From assembly GCA_943846655.1 (NCBI GenBank), contig OX044352.1, positions 1,178,001-1,242,000 on the forward strand: 64,000 nucleotides of DNA. The letters are read 5' to 3'. Shown here one piece after another: positions 15,726 to 24,716 of this stretch (positions are counted from its first letter, which is position 1; every line of letters begins with the position of its first letter). The translations under genes were made by a program, and so were the position numbers. The notes under the pieces were generated by a model that was given only the letters and a program-made list of their open reading frames with translations, did no database searches and was not told where the DNA came from. Source of the stretch: Porticoccus sp002390525 (lineage in GTDB: Bacteria; Pseudomonadota; Gammaproteobacteria; Pseudomonadales; Porticoccaceae).

Positions 15726-17326
15726 ATTGATCTCGAAAATATAACCATTCTCGGTAAGATTGAATATGTAATCTTCACTATTTTTATCATTCTTTGGGTG
15801 ATATTGGCTGGGCCTTTTTGTCTTCTGCGCTCCTTAAAAATTAATCTAGAATGCTGTTCATCAAAAAAAGAGGTTACCGCCTCTCTAACCTCCTCTAGAT
15901 GTTTTTTTGATTGATTGGGGTCAATATATAATGGTGGGGCGTATTCTTGAATATGAACTGAATCCCCGTAAATATCAATAACTACCGCATATTCAGGTAT
16001 ATCCGAATCATAAAGTCGATATGAATTTATATTCGACTGCTTTATCCATCCATTAAGTTTTCTTGTATTTTTCTTTAGGCGATTAAAAAGCATTGAAGCG
16101 CCTTCAGATATCTGCTTTTTTTCAGATATAATTTTTTTTTGAAATGATGATACTACCCTATCGGTTAAATTATTTAGCTGATATAAAATTAATTGGCTTG
16201 GTATAGCTCCATTAAATATTTGATATTTTTTTTCTGAACGAAGTTTCAATTCACCAGATAAGTCAGAATTCCCTGTAATGACTGCAAATTTCCATCCTGG
16301 GCACTCTCTTTTAAGTATCTCACCAAGGTCTCTATATAAAGGCTTAAGATCTTCGACATCACCCCATCTCTCACCATACGGAGGATTACAGATTACTAGG
16401 CCGCACCGTATTTTTTTATGGGTTGGTAATTTAAACGCCTCTAATGGTTTAGAGATCACCCGAATATGTTTATCAAGTCCTGCTGATATTATATTTTCTT
16501 GAGCAGCTACAATAGCTTTGGAGTCTTTATCGTAACCTCGTATCTCAGGTAGCTCTTTTGCAAGACCAACTGCACATTTTTCAAGCGCATCATTCCTAAT
16601 TTGGAACCATAAATCACAATCATGCTGTAACCATCCATGAAACCCAAATTTTTCTCGATTCAAATTTGGAGCTATATCTGCAGCAATGAGTGCTGCTTCG
16701 ATTAGCAGTGTTCCACTGCCACACATAGGATCAATTAAGGCGTGCCCCTTAGTTGATAAATTAGGCCAATCTGCACGGAACAGCAAAGCAGCTGCAAGAT
16801 TTTCTTTTAGTGTTGCAGCCACCATTGCTTTACGATATCCACGCTTATGGAGACTATCACCAGACATATCAAAACTGACGTTAGCTTGATCTTTAGACAA
16901 CCGAACATTAATTCGGATATCAGGGTTTTTTAAATCAACATCTGAGCGATCGTTGTAGTGCTCATTTAATTTATCAACAATCCCATCTTTAACTCGCTGG
17001 GCCCCGAATTGCGTATGACGTATTACATCGTTAGATCCAGAAAAATTTACAGCAATGCTTTCGCGCGGGGTGAAATGGGTCTCCCAAGGAATGTTTTTTA
17101 TCCCATTGTATAAATCGCTATCTGAGGTTACCTGAAACTTCGCTAATGGTAATAATATTCTATTAGCTATCCGGGACCATAGACAAGACTTATAGATGAA
17201 AATAATATCACCTTCAGCAAATACACCAGCCACAGTCAGGCTAGTTTTCTTTGCCCCAAGCGACGTGAGCTCCTTTGCAAGAATTTCTTCTAAGCCTTTA
17301 GGACAGGTTGCAAAAATTTTACGCAT
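15722..17326 (-). CDS. rlmL: RlmKL, N-terminal (RlmL) part, 23S rRNA m2G2445 methyltransferase
   Basis: Encodes the RlmL half of the bifunctional 23S rRNA methyltransferase. A THUMP domain occupies about residues 45-160. The SAM-binding motif IDPMCGSGTLLIEAALIA (about 194-211) and the catalytic LVICNPPYGERWGD (about 310-323) follow. The 534 residues end in about 15 residues with no resemblance to RlmKL, after GPANITQRMIK, where the frame should switch to the downstream piece. The ATG at 17326 starts with the usual MRKIFATCPKGLE. pepN ends 27 bases upstream on the same strand. Confidence 0.9.
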   Translation of the reverse strand: MRKIFATCPKGLEEILAKELTSLGAKKTSLTVAGVFAEGDIIFIYKSCLWSRIANRILLPLAKFQVTSDSDLYNGIKNIPWETHFTPRESIAVNFSGSNDVIRHTQFGAQRVKDGIVDKLNEHYNDRSDVDLKNPDIRINVRLSKDQANVSFDMSGDSLHKRGYRKAMVAATLKENLAAALLFRADWPNLSTKGHALIDPMCGSGTLLIEAALIAADIAPNLNREKFGFHGWLQHDCDLWFQIRNDALEKCAVGLAKELPEIRGYDKDSKAIVAAQENIISAGLDKHIRVISKPLEAFKLPTHKKIRCGLVICNPPYGERWGDVEDLKPLYRDLGEILKRECPGWKFAVITGNSDLSGELKLRSEKKYQIFNGAIPSQLILYQLNNLTDRVVSSFQKKIISEKKQISEGASMLFNRLKKNTRKLNGWIKQSNINSYRLYDSDIPEYAVVIDIYGDSVHIQEYAPPLYIDPNQSKKHLEEVREAVTSFFDEQHSRLIFKERRRQKGPANITQRMIKIVKITYSILPRMVIFSRSI

Positions 17327-17352
17327 TTAGATGGCCATTATATTGAGAAAAA

Positions 17353-20046
17353 TCAACTAAGACTCTTAGAGGCGATCTCATAAGTATCCCCAGACAGATC
17401 ATTTTCTAAAATTATCCTACTAAGTTGATTTTTCATAAGGTTTCTACGTTTTTTTGGGAATTTTCGCCATCGCGTTAGAGGATTTAAAAGTCTGGCAGCT
17501 ATTTGTGGGTTGATCCTATCTAAAGCCAATACTTGATCAGCTAAAAATTCATATCCATCTCCCCGATCACAATGAAAATTCATAGGATTATTAGTGCAAA
17601 AAACGCCAATCAGCGATCTAATCTTGTTGGGATTATTGAAGTCAAATGCGGGATGCTCCATGAGTGTCCTAACTCGATTCAAACCACCTGGTAGTGAACA
17701 TGACGCCTGCACCTGAAACCATTGATTTAATACTAGAGGCTCATCTTTATAGTCTTGGTAAAATTTATTTAAGTATTTCTTTGATAAATCGATAGCACTC
17801 TTTCTATTGTCATTCACTAAAATATTCAATGCTGCAAGTCTATCAGTCATATTATTAGATTTGATAATTTGATTTTCAACCATCCTCAAAGAACCCTCTG
17901 ATTTAGAGCTAACTATATACCTCAATGCTAAGTTCTTTAAACTACGTTGAGATGTCTCTTTTGCATTAAAGATATATTTTTTTGATGTCAAATTAGATTT
18001 ATATATTTTATTCCAGGAACTACTCAAATTTTTTCCTAATTCACTCAATACAAAATCTCTGACTATATGGATAGCCTCAATATCAATCTCATTTGAGATT
18101 TCAGCCATTATCAGCTCGGAGGGTATAGTGAGCAGTAGTGCCTGCATTGCTTTATCTTTATTTGGCCTGTTCATAACACCAAGAAATGCATCATAAAGAT
18201 ATGATTTCATCTCTAATTTTTTATTAAGTCGATATTCATGTTGCATTACAGTCATAACCCGTATGGCCAGTTCTTGGCATGCATTCCAGCAACTAAAGCC
18301 ATCCAGGTCTTCAGACATGAGTAAAATTAGATCTTTCTCAGAATAAGAGAAATCAAGCTTTATAGGTGCAGTGAAACCTTGGAGTAAAGATGGAGTTGGG
18401 CATTTATTAATATTTTCAAAAGTAATAGTTTCTTGTTTTTTCGTTAACTCGATCAATAAAGAGTTATTGTTATCATCAGATATTGGTAGAGGGCCCTTAT
18501 CTGTTATTAACCCAATCTTAATCGGAATATGAAAAGGGACTGTTACATAATTAGATTCAGATGAGCTCGAATCTTTTGTACTTTTTGCAGAAATTTGCTT
18601 AAAGGTTAAACTGTATGAGCATTTTTTTTGATCATAGGTCCCGCTTACAGCTATAACTGGTGTTCCTGATCTCTCGTACCACAACATAAATTGTTTGAAG
18701 TCACGTCCGCTAACCTCTGCCATAGTTGATATAAATTCATTTATAGTTACTGCTTGACCATCGTATCGTGAGAAATAAAGATCTGATCCCTTTCTAAATA
18801 GCTCACGGCCTAATAAAGTTTGGATCATTCTAACAATTTCAGCTCCTTTCTCGTATATAGTAACTGTGTAAAAATTCGAGATTTCCATGTATGTTTTAGG
18901 CTGAACGGGATGTGCGGTTGGCCCCGAATCTTCTGCGAACTGAATAGAGCGAAGAAAATTTACATCTTGAATGCGCTTAACCTCAGCTGAACCCATATAT
19001 GCAGAAAACTCAGAATCCCTGAAGACAGTAAAACCCTCCTTTAGACTCAACTGAAACCAATCTCTGCATGTTACCCTATTTCCTGACCAGTTATGAAAAT
19101 ATTCATGAGCTACTACTGCTTCAACTCTATTAAATCCATCATCTGTTGTTGTTTCGGGGTTAGCCAAAATACATGATGTATTAAAAATATTTAATCCTTT
19201 ATTTTCCATAGCCCCCATATTAAAATCATCTACAGCAACTATCATATAAAGATTTAAATCATATTCTCTTCCATAGGTCTCCTCATCCCACCTCATTGCA
19301 TGCTTAAGAGATTCAAGTGCATGTGAACATTTATCAATATCTTTAGGTTCAACAAATAACTGAATATCTATAGCTTTTCCAGAACAAGTCAGGAAACTAT
19401 CTTTAACAACAGAAAGGCTACCTGCAACCACAGCAAACAGGTAGGAGGGTTTTGGAAAAGGGTCATGCCAAGTTGCCCAATGGCGTTCATTTTTTTTATT
19501 CTTTAAATCGCTTAGATCAGCCTTACAGTCGCCGGAATCTATGAGGTTTCCATTGGAAAGCAGCATGGGACAAGATGACTTATCTGCGATTATCGTAGTA
19601 GTAAATTCAGACATCACATCGGGGCGGTCAAGATAATAAGTAATTCGCCGAAATCCTTCAGCTTCGCATTGAGTACAATATATTGTTCTAGATTTATACA
19701 GGCCCTCTAAAGAGGTGTTTTTCTTTGGAAAGATAACAACAGCTATTTCGAGTACAAATGAATCGGGAACAGATAAAATAGTGAGAGTCCCGTCACCTAA
19801 AATATAGGCTTCCGTAGCTAGCGTATTACCATTTATTTTAATTGAATTAAGATTTAGTTCTTGGCCGAACAGTTTTAGATTTTTCTTTTCATGATTGTTG
19901 CGACTAATTTCTAAAACAGAAAATACATTTGCCTGATCTTCCTCGATATCAATTATGAGATTTGTTTTATGTATAAGAAAATCTGGTGGTCTATAGTCAC
20001 ATAAGCGAGTTAGTTCAGTTGGGTGTGTTTTGCTGTTCATCGACAT
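17353..20046 (-). CDS. pepN: Aminopeptidase N (M1 family)
   Basis: Cytoplasmic zinc aminopeptidase for the last steps of protein turnover. The 897 residues match the PepN length (about 880). The substrate-binding GAMEN motif lies within FNMGAMENKGLNIF. The zinc site HEYFHNW continues to KEGFTVFRD, providing the HExxH-(18)-E ligands, and the transition-state Tyr is expected in the FYTVTIYEKGAE region. The C-terminal helical domain typical of bacterial PepN is present. Two in-frame ATGs (20046 and 20040) are possible starts. It precedes rlmKL by 26 bases. Confidence 0.97.
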   Translation of the reverse strand: MSMNSKTHPTELTRLCDYRPPDFLIHKTNLIIDIEEDQANVFSVLEISRNNHEKKNLKLFGQELNLNSIKINGNTLATEAYILGDGTLTILSVPDSFVLEIAVVIFPKKNTSLEGLYKSRTIYCTQCEAEGFRRITYYLDRPDVMSEFTTTIIADKSSCPMLLSNGNLIDSGDCKADLSDLKNKKNERHWATWHDPFPKPSYLFAVVAGSLSVVKDSFLTCSGKAIDIQLFVEPKDIDKCSHALESLKHAMRWDEETYGREYDLNLYMIVAVDDFNMGAMENKGLNIFNTSCILANPETTTDDGFNRVEAVVAHEYFHNWSGNRVTCRDWFQLSLKEGFTVFRDSEFSAYMGSAEVKRIQDVNFLRSIQFAEDSGPTAHPVQPKTYMEISNFYTVTIYEKGAEIVRMIQTLLGRELFRKGSDLYFSRYDGQAVTINEFISTMAEVSGRDFKQFMLWYERSGTPVIAVSGTYDQKKCSYSLTFKQISAKSTKDSSSSESNYVTVPFHIPIKIGLITDKGPLPISDDNNNSLLIELTKKQETITFENINKCPTPSLLQGFTAPIKLDFSYSEKDLILLMSEDLDGFSCWNACQELAIRVMTVMQHEYRLNKKLEMKSYLYDAFLGVMNRPNKDKAMQALLLTIPSELIMAEISNEIDIEAIHIVRDFVLSELGKNLSSSWNKIYKSNLTSKKYIFNAKETSQRSLKNLALRYIVSSKSEGSLRMVENQIIKSNNMTDRLAALNILVNDNRKSAIDLSKKYLNKFYQDYKDEPLVLNQWFQVQASCSLPGGLNRVRTLMEHPAFDFNNPNKIRSLIGVFCTNNPMNFHCDRGDGYEFLADQVLALDRINPQIAARLLNPLTRWRKFPKKRRNLMKNQLSRIILENDLSGDTYEIASKSLS

Positions 20047-20091
20047 TAGGCCCTGAATATATATTTTTAAAAAATTTAATTAGGTAAAAGT

Positions 20092-20358
20092 TCAATTCTT
20101 CCACTTAATAGGTTTTTCTGTATCTTTAAGAGTTTCTTTTAAGTCACATGCATCTTCTACTTTTTTAAGCGGAACATACCCCACCCTTTCGTCTTGCTCC
20201 TTGTTGTAGTTGTCGTAAGCTATCAATATTTGCATGCAATGCTCAAGCTGCTCTTTTGAAAGTTTTACCCCATTAGCCCATTTACCAAGCTCAACTGCGG
20301 ACTTTAGTTTTTTATAAATTTCTGGTGTAACTGAAGCAATTAATTGTTGAAATTCCAT
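20092..20358 (-). CDS. yeaC: DUF1315 family protein (YeaC-like)
   Basis: An 88-residue conserved gammaproteobacterial protein of unknown function. I choose the ATG at 20358, giving MEFQQLIASVTPEIYKKL followed by AVELGKWANG, which is the DUF1315 signature; the longer start at 20391 adds 11 unconserved residues. ERVGYVPLKK near the C-terminus is also typical. It has no membrane segment or catalytic motif. It lies between pepN and the rhomboid gene on the same strand. Confidence 0.82.
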   Translation of the reverse strand: MEFQQLIASVTPEIYKKLKSAVELGKWANGVKLSKEQLEHCMQILIAYDNYNKEQDERVGYVPLKKVEDACDLKETLKDTEKPIKWKN

Positions 20359-20412
20359 TATGCACCTTGAATGAATAGAAAATCTCTGCATTTATAATAT
20401 TTTTTAAAACGA

Positions 20413-21054
20413 TTATTTAAAAAAACGGTAGCCGTTTAAACACCCTAATATCATACCACTAATTAGGCCTGTAGTATGAGCTGCGTTTGCAACTTGTATA
20501 CCTAATATAATCTCTACTATCCCGCTAATACCTAAGAATAACCAAACTAACATAAAACCGAAAAGCCCTTGAGGTATTAACATTATTGGCTCTCTTGAAA
20601 ATTTATAAGAAATCCAAATAAAGCCTAACAAACCATAAACTAGTCCAGATAAGCCACCAAATAAAACGGATTTTGCCAATAAGTACTGACTCAAGTTTGA
20701 AATAATAGATATGAAAAATACAGACATAAAAAAATATAGACTACCAATACTATATTCTATTTTTTGACCCAAAATCCATAACAAGAGTGAATTAAAAATA
20801 AGATGGAAAATACTGAAGTGCAAAAAAATTGGTGTAACTAACCGCCAGACCTCACCTGCATTAATCGATATAATAATAGAATCAAAAGAATTAATATTAG
20901 CGGTTGAGTGAAAATCTTGTATAGTTAAATAATGGATAACTGATGGCATCCACTCAACAATTCCAGTACCAATAAAACTGCTGACAAGAATAAGAAAAAC
21001 TATAGGTGCTTGTCTGAGTTGATCCACAAAACTGAGGTTATTTAAATCTCTCAT
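20413..21054 (-). CDS. Rhomboid-family intramembrane serine protease
   Basis: Inner-membrane protease with about six membrane helices in 213 residues. The catalytic dyad is visible: Ser136 in GGLSGLVYG and His193 in AAHTTGLISG. The H-x-x-x-N element of the oxyanion region is FHLIFNSLLL (His84, Asn88). It lacks the cytoplasmic N-terminal domain of E. coli GlpG, starting only about 15 residues before the first helix. Substrates are unknown. It lies between nadK and the DUF1315 gene on the minus strand. Confidence 0.93.
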   Translation of the reverse strand: MRDLNNLSFVDQLRQAPIVFLILVSSFIGTGIVEWMPSVIHYLTIQDFHSTANINSFDSIIISINAGEVWRLVTPIFLHFSIFHLIFNSLLLWILGQKIEYSIGSLYFFMSVFFISIISNLSQYLLAKSVLFGGLSGLVYGLLGFIWISYKFSREPIMLIPQGLFGFMLVWLFLGISGIVEIILGIQVANAAHTTGLISGMILGCLNGYRFFK

Positions 21055-21093
21055 TTATATATAACCGCTAAGTATCTTATCCTGTAAATAAAT

Positions 21094-21990
21094 TTATCTA
21101 TTTCTGTTGCTCGAGCCTAAATGACTACCCCAACCAAGCTTTGTACGACAGGTAGCGTAAAAACTATTGTCTTCTTGATGAATTAGCCTTAATGGGTTAT
21201 TTTTTTTCTGTATGTGTATTACATCGCCTGGCTGATGAGAAAGATCATTTTGCCCATCGCATGTAACCATTGAACTCAACTCGTTACGTGAAGCTAGCTT
21301 GATCTCTATATCACTATTTCCACCAACTACAATTGGTCTACTAGATAATGTATGTGCATTCATTGGTACCAATACTATCGCGTCTAAATTCGGGTGCAGT
21401 ATGGGGCCACCACCAGATAAAGCATAGGCGGTAGATCCAGTGGGTGTGGAAACTATCAGACCATCAGACCTCTGACTATAAACAAATTTTTTATCTATAT
21501 ATAACTCAAACTCCATCATCCTTAGAGAACTACCTGGGTGCAATACTACATCATTTATTGCTTCACCTGAGCTAACTTTTGTTCCATTCCTTAATAAAGA
21601 AATATCTAATAAAAAACGATGTGATATTATATAATCGCCAGATAAAACTCGCTTTAATTGAACTTCCATATCATCGGGCAGAATATCTGTTAAAAACCCT
21701 AGTCTTCCTCTGTTAACGCCTAAAAGCGGAATATTTAAATCTGCTGCACTCCTTCCAACACTGAGCATGCTGCCGTCTCCACCTACAACAATTATCAAAT
21801 CTAAATTCAAACTTTTGTCCAGATGATCAAAAATAGGTATATTTTTACTGTCTATTAAATAGGATGTTTTTTTCTCTGAGAGAATTGAATAGCCCTCTTT
21901 TTCTAAAAAACAACACAAGCGATTCAAGAGATCAGTGATTTCAGCAAGCTCAACGTTGGCAACCAGTGCAATCCGCTTGAATGGTGTCAT
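21094..21990 (-). CDS. nadK: NAD kinase
   Basis: Phosphorylates NAD to NADP. The 298 residues fit the family. Visible motifs are VGGDGSMLS (about 69-77, the GGDG motif), LGVNRGRLGFLTD (about 92-104), a conserved NDVVLHPG, and DGLIVSTPTGSTAYALSGGG (about 176-195). The ATG at 21990 is followed by FKRIALVANVE, the usual start. It is downstream of the tRNA-Val/tRNA-Asp pair on the minus strand. Confidence 0.96.
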   Translation of the reverse strand: MTPFKRIALVANVELAEITDLLNRLCCFLEKEGYSILSEKKTSYLIDSKNIPIFDHLDKSLNLDLIIVVGGDGSMLSVGRSAADLNIPLLGVNRGRLGFLTDILPDDMEVQLKRVLSGDYIISHRFLLDISLLRNGTKVSSGEAINDVVLHPGSSLRMMEFELYIDKKFVYSQRSDGLIVSTPTGSTAYALSGGGPILHPNLDAIVLVPMNAHTLSSRPIVVGGNSDIEIKLASRNELSSMVTCDGQNDLSHQPGDVIHIQKKNNPLRLIHQEDNSFYATCRTKLGWGSHLGSSNRNR

Positions 21991-22214
21991 ATTTAAATAC
22001 CTTGCAATAAAGAATCATCAATGAAAAATAAAAAAAATTACATATTTAGAATTATAATTAAAACAACCAGGCCACACCAAAAAATAGTGAAGTATTATGT
22101 GTTATCAGAACATAAAAAAATAGACATATAAAAGGACAGGCTTTGAAAAAGCACACAAAGGAACTAGCTGCAAAATTAAATTTAAATTTTTTATCATACC
22201 TAAAGTTGTTAAAA

Positions 22215-22291
22215 TGGCGGACCGGACGGGACTCGAACCCGCGACCTCCGGCGTGACAGGCCGGCATTCTAACCAGCTGAACTACCGGTCC
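22215..22291 (-). tRNA. tRNA-Asp (anticodon GTC)
   Basis: A 77-base cloverleaf read on the minus strand. The acceptor stem GGACCGG pairs with CCGGTCC, discriminator G and encoded CCA follow, the anticodon loop is CTGTCAC, and the T arm contains GGTTCGAGTCC. It is 19 bases downstream of tRNA-Val and probably in the same transcript. Confidence 0.97.
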
Positions 22292-22310
22292 GTTGTAACA
22301 CTTTAATCTT

Positions 22311-22386
22311 TGGTGGGTGGTACAGGGGTCGAACCTGTGACCTACGCCTTGTAAGGGCGTCGCTCTACCAACTGAGCTAACCACCC
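22311..22386 (-). tRNA. tRNA-Val (anticodon TAC)
   Basis: A 76-base cloverleaf on the minus strand. The acceptor stem GGGTGGT pairs with ACCACCC, the anticodon loop is CTTACAA, the T arm contains GGTTCGACCC, and CCA is encoded. It is first in a two-tRNA transcript with tRNA-Asp. Confidence 0.97.
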
Positions 22387-22402
22387 CACTAAAAGAAGGC
22401 GC

Positions 22403-22430
22403 ATTCTACCCGATTATATAGCCTTGTCAA
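22403..22430 (-). promoter_or_regulatory. Promoter of the tRNA-Val/tRNA-Asp pair
   Basis: On the minus strand a consensus -35 TTGACA (22425-22430) and -10 TAGAAT (22403-22408) are separated by 16 bases, with a GC-rich stretch just after the -10. The tRNA-Val 5' end is 17 bases downstream of the -10 element. This fits a strong, growth-rate-controlled tRNA promoter; the call is inferred from consensus. Confidence 0.7.
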
Positions 22431-22509
22431 ACATTTCAGGATACCTTTTTGTGTACACAAGTGCTTCATCAAACTAAGATACTGAATAAAAAATACCAAA
22501 GAGAATAAT

Positions 22510-22866
22510 ATGGAAATTTTTAAAGAATTTACATTTGAAGCAGCACATTTCTTACCCAATGTTCCTGACGATCATAAATGCAAGAGACTGCATGGGCATT
22601 CATATAATGTTACTATTTATGTTGAGGGTGATATGGCTGAAAATGAAGGGTGGGTGATAGATTTTGGTCAACTGAAAGAATATTTTAAGCCTATACATGA
22701 CCAACTAGACCACCGGTTTCTTAATGATATAAAAGGGCTTGAAAATCCTACTAGTGAAAATTTAGCCCGTTGGATATGGCATAAATTGAAGCCTGATCTG
22801 CATATCCTATCTAAAATCAAGGTTAAAGAAACTTGCTCATCTGGGTGCATTTACACCGGAAATTAA
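22510..22866 (+). CDS. queD: 6-carboxy-5,6,7,8-tetrahydropterin synthase QueD
   Basis: Converts 7,8-dihydroneopterin triphosphate to 6-carboxytetrahydropterin in queuosine/7-deazaguanine synthesis. The 118 residues match QueD. Zinc ligands are His13 (AAHFLP), His28 and His30 (LHGHSY); the catalytic Cys24 is in KCKRLHGH, and the conserved E in VKETCSSG is near the end. The stop overlaps the end of the convergent epimerase gene by 4 bases. Confidence 0.95.
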   Translation: MEIFKEFTFEAAHFLPNVPDDHKCKRLHGHSYNVTIYVEGDMAENEGWVIDFGQLKEYFKPIHDQLDHRFLNDIKGLENPTSENLARWIWHKLKPDLHILSKIKVKETCSSGCIYTGN

Positions 22867-23774
22867 TTTGATACTAAAATATTTTTTAAGGCCTGATCAA
22901 TATGACTATATGTAAAAATAAATCCTGAATTTAGTGCCTTTTTTGGCACAACTCTTTGCCCTTTTAATAGTAACTCATTAGCCATTTCACCAAAAATAAT
23001 TTTAGCAATAAATGATGGCATTGATAAAAATACAGGCCTCGATAAAACGCTACCTAATTCTCGAGTAAATTCTTGATTAGTTACAGGGTTCGGCGAACAA
23101 GAATTTATAGCTCCTGAGAGCTTCTGATGCTCTAGACAATGAAAAATTAAATTTATTTGATCTTTTATATGTATCCACGGAAACCACTGTTTTCCTGTCC
23201 CTAACTTACCCCCTAATCCAAAATTAAATGGAGGTATCATACGTTTAAGTGCACCCTCACCCTCACCTAAAACTATACCAATTCGAAGAAAGCAAACTCT
23301 GGATCCTAGGTGAACAAATCTCGATGCATTATTTTCCCATAAAGCACACAAGTGATTTGTGTAGCTATTATTGTAACTACTATCTTCATCAATAAAGTTG
23401 TCTCCTTGCGGGCCGTAATAACCAACTGCTGAACCACTTATGATTACTTCAGGGTAACTTTTTGTATTAGTGAAATAGTCATATAACTTATTTGTCATAT
23501 CTAGCCGACTATTTATAAATTTTTGCTTAAGTTTCTTGTTCCACCTCCCAGAAGCCAAAGATTCGCCAGCTAAGTTCAGGACAAAATTGATTTCTTTAGT
23601 GCTCGGTATTTCTTCCAAGGATGTTACAACCTTAATTTCTTTCAGACGTGCTTCAGCGTAAATTTTATTCCGCGATAATGCTATCACCTCATAGCCCTTA
23701 TTTTTAGCTGAAATACAAAAATTATGGCCAATGAACCCTGAAGCACCTGTAACTAGAATAGTTTTATTTTTCAT
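22863..23774 (-). CDS. yfcH: NAD-dependent epimerase-like protein (TIGR01777/YfcH, DUF1731)
   Basis: Extended short-chain dehydrogenase/reductase-type protein of 303 residues with the N-terminal nucleotide-binding motif VTGASGFIGHNF (about 7-18). It has the family features LNLAGESLASGRW and SGSAVGYYG (Tyr of the active site). The C-terminal DUF1731 segment is visible as LLKGQRVVPKKALNSGF. The substrate is unknown for the whole family. It is convergent with queD. Confidence 0.88.
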   Translation of the reverse strand: MKNKTILVTGASGFIGHNFCISAKNKGYEVIALSRNKIYAEARLKEIKVVTSLEEIPSTKEINFVLNLAGESLASGRWNKKLKQKFINSRLDMTNKLYDYFTNTKSYPEVIISGSAVGYYGPQGDNFIDEDSSYNNSYTNHLCALWENNASRFVHLGSRVCFLRIGIVLGEGEGALKRMIPPFNFGLGGKLGTGKQWFPWIHIKDQINLIFHCLEHQKLSGAINSCSPNPVTNQEFTRELGSVLSRPVFLSMPSFIAKIIFGEMANELLLKGQRVVPKKALNSGFIFTYSHIDQALKNILVSN

Positions 23775-23911
23775 AATTTATTTAAGGTGTCTATTTGATA
23801 GCTAAAATTTACTAATTCTTTATATTTACTTCAAAAAATTGACCCAGAAACTGCTCTAGAGTTATATAATTTTATTAATTATTTAGAGTAAGTTATATTT
23901 GGCCATGAAGT

Positions 23912-23988
23912 TGGTCGGGGCGGCCGGATTTGAACCGACGACCACTACACCCCCAGTGTAGTGCGCTACCAGACTGCGCTACGCCCCG
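23912..23988 (-). tRNA. tRNA-Pro (anticodon GGG)
   Basis: A 77-base cloverleaf on the minus strand. The acceptor CGGGGCG pairs with CGCCCCG, discriminator A and encoded CCA follow, the anticodon loop is CTGGGGG, and the T arm contains GGTTCAAATCC. It lies downstream of the merR-like gene, as it does next to ihfA in many gammaproteobacteria. Confidence 0.97.
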
Positions 23989-24018
23989 ATATATATAACT
24001 CCAATCATAAAGCAGGTC

Positions 24019-24046
24019 ATAATACAGAAGAGGTGAGGCAATTCAA
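24019..24046 (-). promoter_or_regulatory. Possible promoter of tRNA-Pro
   Basis: On the minus strand TTGAAT (24041-24046) and TATTAT (24019-24024) are 16 bases apart, between the merR-like stop and the tRNA-Pro gene, about 30 bases before the tRNA. The match to consensus is moderate, and read-through from the ihfA transcript is the alternative. Confidence 0.4.
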
Positions 24047-24075
24047 GAGGCTTTGATATTTCTTCAGTGTCTGGA

Positions 24076-24432
24076 TTAACTTTTAAGAACCTTAAGGATA
24101 TCCTCTAAGTCATCAACTGTTTGACGTATTACTTGATGAGTTTGAGAAGCATCTTCTTTTGCATCTTCGCCTAAAAGCTTCTGCCGAGCTCCTACTATAG
24201 TAAAGCCTTGCTGATAGAGCAAAGAACGGATTTGACGTATTAATATCACATCATGATGTTGATAATAGCGTCTGTTGCCACGCCTTTTTGTGGGATTTAG
24301 ATTAGGGAATTCTTGCTCCCAATATCTCAATACGTGAGTTTTTATTTTACATAAACGACTAACTTCACCAATGGTAAAATAATTTTTTCTTGGAATAGGA
24401 GGAAGTTTATCTATATCATTTGACGCCAGCAT
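24076..24432 (-). CDS. MerR-family transcriptional regulator encoded after ihfA
   Basis: A 118-residue DNA-binding protein with a MerR winged helix at the N-terminus: YFTIGEVSRLCKIKTHVLRYWE (central part about residues 18-39), RRYYQHHDV and a following coiled region. There are no C-terminal metal-binding cysteines, so it is not a metal sensor. Homologues sit directly after ihfA in many gammaproteobacteria with no known target. The ATG at 24432 has AAGGG nine bases upstream; the ATG at 24438 is also possible. It overlaps the ihfA 3' end. Confidence 0.85.
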   Translation of the reverse strand: MLASNDIDKLPPIPRKNYFTIGEVSRLCKIKTHVLRYWEQEFPNLNPTKRRGNRRYYQHHDVILIRQIRSLLYQQGFTIVGARQKLLGEDAKEDASQTHQVIRQTVDDLEDILKVLKS

Positions 24433-24715
24433 GGCCATCAACCCTTGCCTTTAGTTTTTGTCCTGGCTTGAATGTCACAACCCTCCTAGCGGTGACAGCA
24501 ACCTCCTCACCAGTTTTTGGATTGCGACCAGGGCGGCTTTTTTTATCACGGATATCAAAATTCCCAAAACCTGAGAGCTTTACCTCCTCATTATTTTCAA
24601 GAGAAGATCTAATTTCTTCAAAAAATAACTCAACCATCTCTTTGGCTTCTCTTTTATTTAGCCCAAGATCATTAAAAAGCATCTCTGCTAGGTCTGCTTT
24701 TGTAAGTGCTGCCAT
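24416..24715 (-). CDS. ihfA: Integration host factor subunit alpha
   Basis: DNA-bending nucleoid protein that pairs with IhfB (also in this window). The 99 residues show ALTKADLAEMLF at the start and the DNA-binding arm SRPGRNPKTGEEVAV with its intercalating Pro (about 62-76), then RRVVTFKPGQKLK. It follows pheT by one base, the conserved pheS-pheT-ihfA arrangement, and overlaps the merR-like gene. Confidence 0.97.
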   Translation of the reverse strand: MAALTKADLAEMLFNDLGLNKREAKEMVELFFEEIRSSLENNEEVKLSGFGNFDIRDKKSRPGRNPKTGEEVAVTARRVVTFKPGQKLKARVDGHAGVK

Positions 24716-24716
24716 T

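Noticed and set aside
22058..22384. A 108-codon open frame on the minus strand across the tRNA pair
   Set aside because: It translates tRNA-Val and tRNA-Asp sequence (GFESRPVRH-type artefact) and is a well-known spurious product of tRNA loci.
23839..23870. A plus-strand promoter-like pair, TTGACC then TATAAT
   Set aside because: Spacing is 20 bases and no plus-strand gene follows; only the opposite-strand tRNA-Pro lies downstream. Chance match in AT-rich DNA.
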